From Lachnospiraceae bacterium UBA1753 (GTDB taxonomy: Bacteria > Bacillota > Clostridia > Lachnospirales > Lachnospiraceae), in NCBI GenBank assembly GCA_002317595.1, contig DCHL01000065.1, forward strand, positions 19,142 to 25,119: 5,978 nt of DNA, read 5' to 3'. Numbering within the stretch: the stretch's first letter is position 1; every line of letters begins with the position of its first letter. Below the pieces are notes generated by a model that saw only the letters and a program-made list of their open reading frames with translations, was not told the DNA's origin and searched no databases. This document shows positions 5,552 to 5,978 of the stretch, in pieces. The position numbers and the translations under genes are program-made.

Positions 5552-5978
5552 ATGCTCGAAGAAGGAATTAAGATACCGCAGCACGTGGCGATAATACTGG
5601 ATGGCAACGGCCGCTGGGCCAAGTCCAAGGGAATGCCCCGCAACTACGGTCACACGATGGGCGCCAAAAATGTGGAGGTCATCTGTGAGCAGGCCTACAA
5701 GATGGGAATAAAATATCTGACCGTTTATGCCTTTTCAACGGAGAACTGGTCTCGACCTGATGATGAGGTCAGTGCCCTTATGAAGCTTCTTCGCAACTAT
5801 CTGAAGACCTGCCTTAAGACTGCCGAGAAGAACCGTATGTGTGTAAAAATCATAGGGGACAAGTCGCGGCTTGACAAGGACCTTCAGGACTCCATTGCCG
5901 AGCTTGAGGATTTCTCGAAGGATATGGATGGACTGCATTTCCAGGTCGCACTCAACTATGGAAGCCAGGATGAGATGC
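5552..5978 (+). CDS. uppS: Undecaprenyl diphosphate synthase (cis-prenyltransferase), 3' end outside the window
   Basis: UppS condenses isopentenyl diphosphate units onto farnesyl diphosphate in cis to make C55 undecaprenyl diphosphate, the precursor of the lipid carrier for peptidoglycan and other wall polymers. The window holds 142 codons and one extra base of a gene normally about 230-250 codons long. Conserved segments are HVAIILDGNGRWAKSKGMPR (11-30), with Asp17 the expected Mg2+ ligand and Asn19, Arg21 and Arg30 around the diphosphate site. GH (33-34), LTVYAFSTENWSRP (56-69) with Ser62, Glu64, Asn65 and Trp66, and ALNYGSQDEM (133-142) also match. The last segment is usually NYGGR or NYGSR, so Gln139 stands where Arg is common. 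The pyrH-frr-uppS order is typical of Firmicutes; cdsA would be expected downstream but is not visible here. Confidence 0.96.
   Translation, partial: MLEEGIKIPQHVAIILDGNGRWAKSKGMPRNYGHTMGAKNVEVICEQAYKMGIKYLTVYAFSTENWSRPDDEVSALMKLLRNYLKTCLKTAEKNRMCVKIIGDKSRLDKDLQDSIAELEDFSKDMDGLHFQVALNYGSQDEM

Noticed and set aside
5387..5653. Minus-strand open frame of 88 codons across the frr-uppS gap
   Set aside because: It overlaps the start of uppS, has no family resemblance, and lies over AT-rich intergenic DNA with promoter features on the opposite strand.

Overview
The window looks like a chromosomal stretch from an anaerobic Firmicute, most likely Clostridia and Lachnospiraceae-like. Supporting signs are AGGAGG-type ribosome binding sites before most genes, moderate GC, an anaerobic-type cobalamin gene (cbiC), and the pyrH-frr-uppS order typical of Firmicutes. 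The family-level placement is inferred from overall protein character, not from a search. All genes lie on the + strand, and no tRNA, rRNA, CRISPR array, insertion sequence or phage gene was seen.

Left part (1-2044): the last codons of an unidentified gene overlap cbiC (cobalt-precorrin-8 methylmutase). A MATE-family transporter follows after 5 bases and starts with GTG. This is probably the 3' end of a cobalamin-biosynthesis operon with a multidrug-type transporter translationally coupled to it.

Middle (2045-5384): a strong promoter (TTTACA, 16 bp, extended TATAAT) fires only a few bases before the start of a membrane-anchored CE4 polysaccharide deacetylase. Next, with gaps of only 16-23 bases, come a bactofilin with a long acidic repeat-containing N-terminal arm, pyrH (UMP kinase) and frr (ribosome recycling factor). 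The cassette joins a probable wall-modifying enzyme and a cytoskeletal scaffold to two housekeeping genes, and no second promoter is evident between them.

Right part (5385-5978): a 167-base AT-rich intergenic region holds two small hairpins, a 16-bp A/T palindrome and a probable promoter. It is followed by uppS (undecaprenyl diphosphate synthase), which is cut by the window end. UppS makes the lipid carrier for peptidoglycan, so the right two thirds of the window is largely about cell envelope and growth.

The least ordinary element is the bactofilin gene. It has the same SFF(K/N)DFK peptide at both ends, three tandem 12-residue repeats, a possible internal translation start just before the bactofilin fold, and a C-terminal CxxC. 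No clearly novel defence or mobile system is present.
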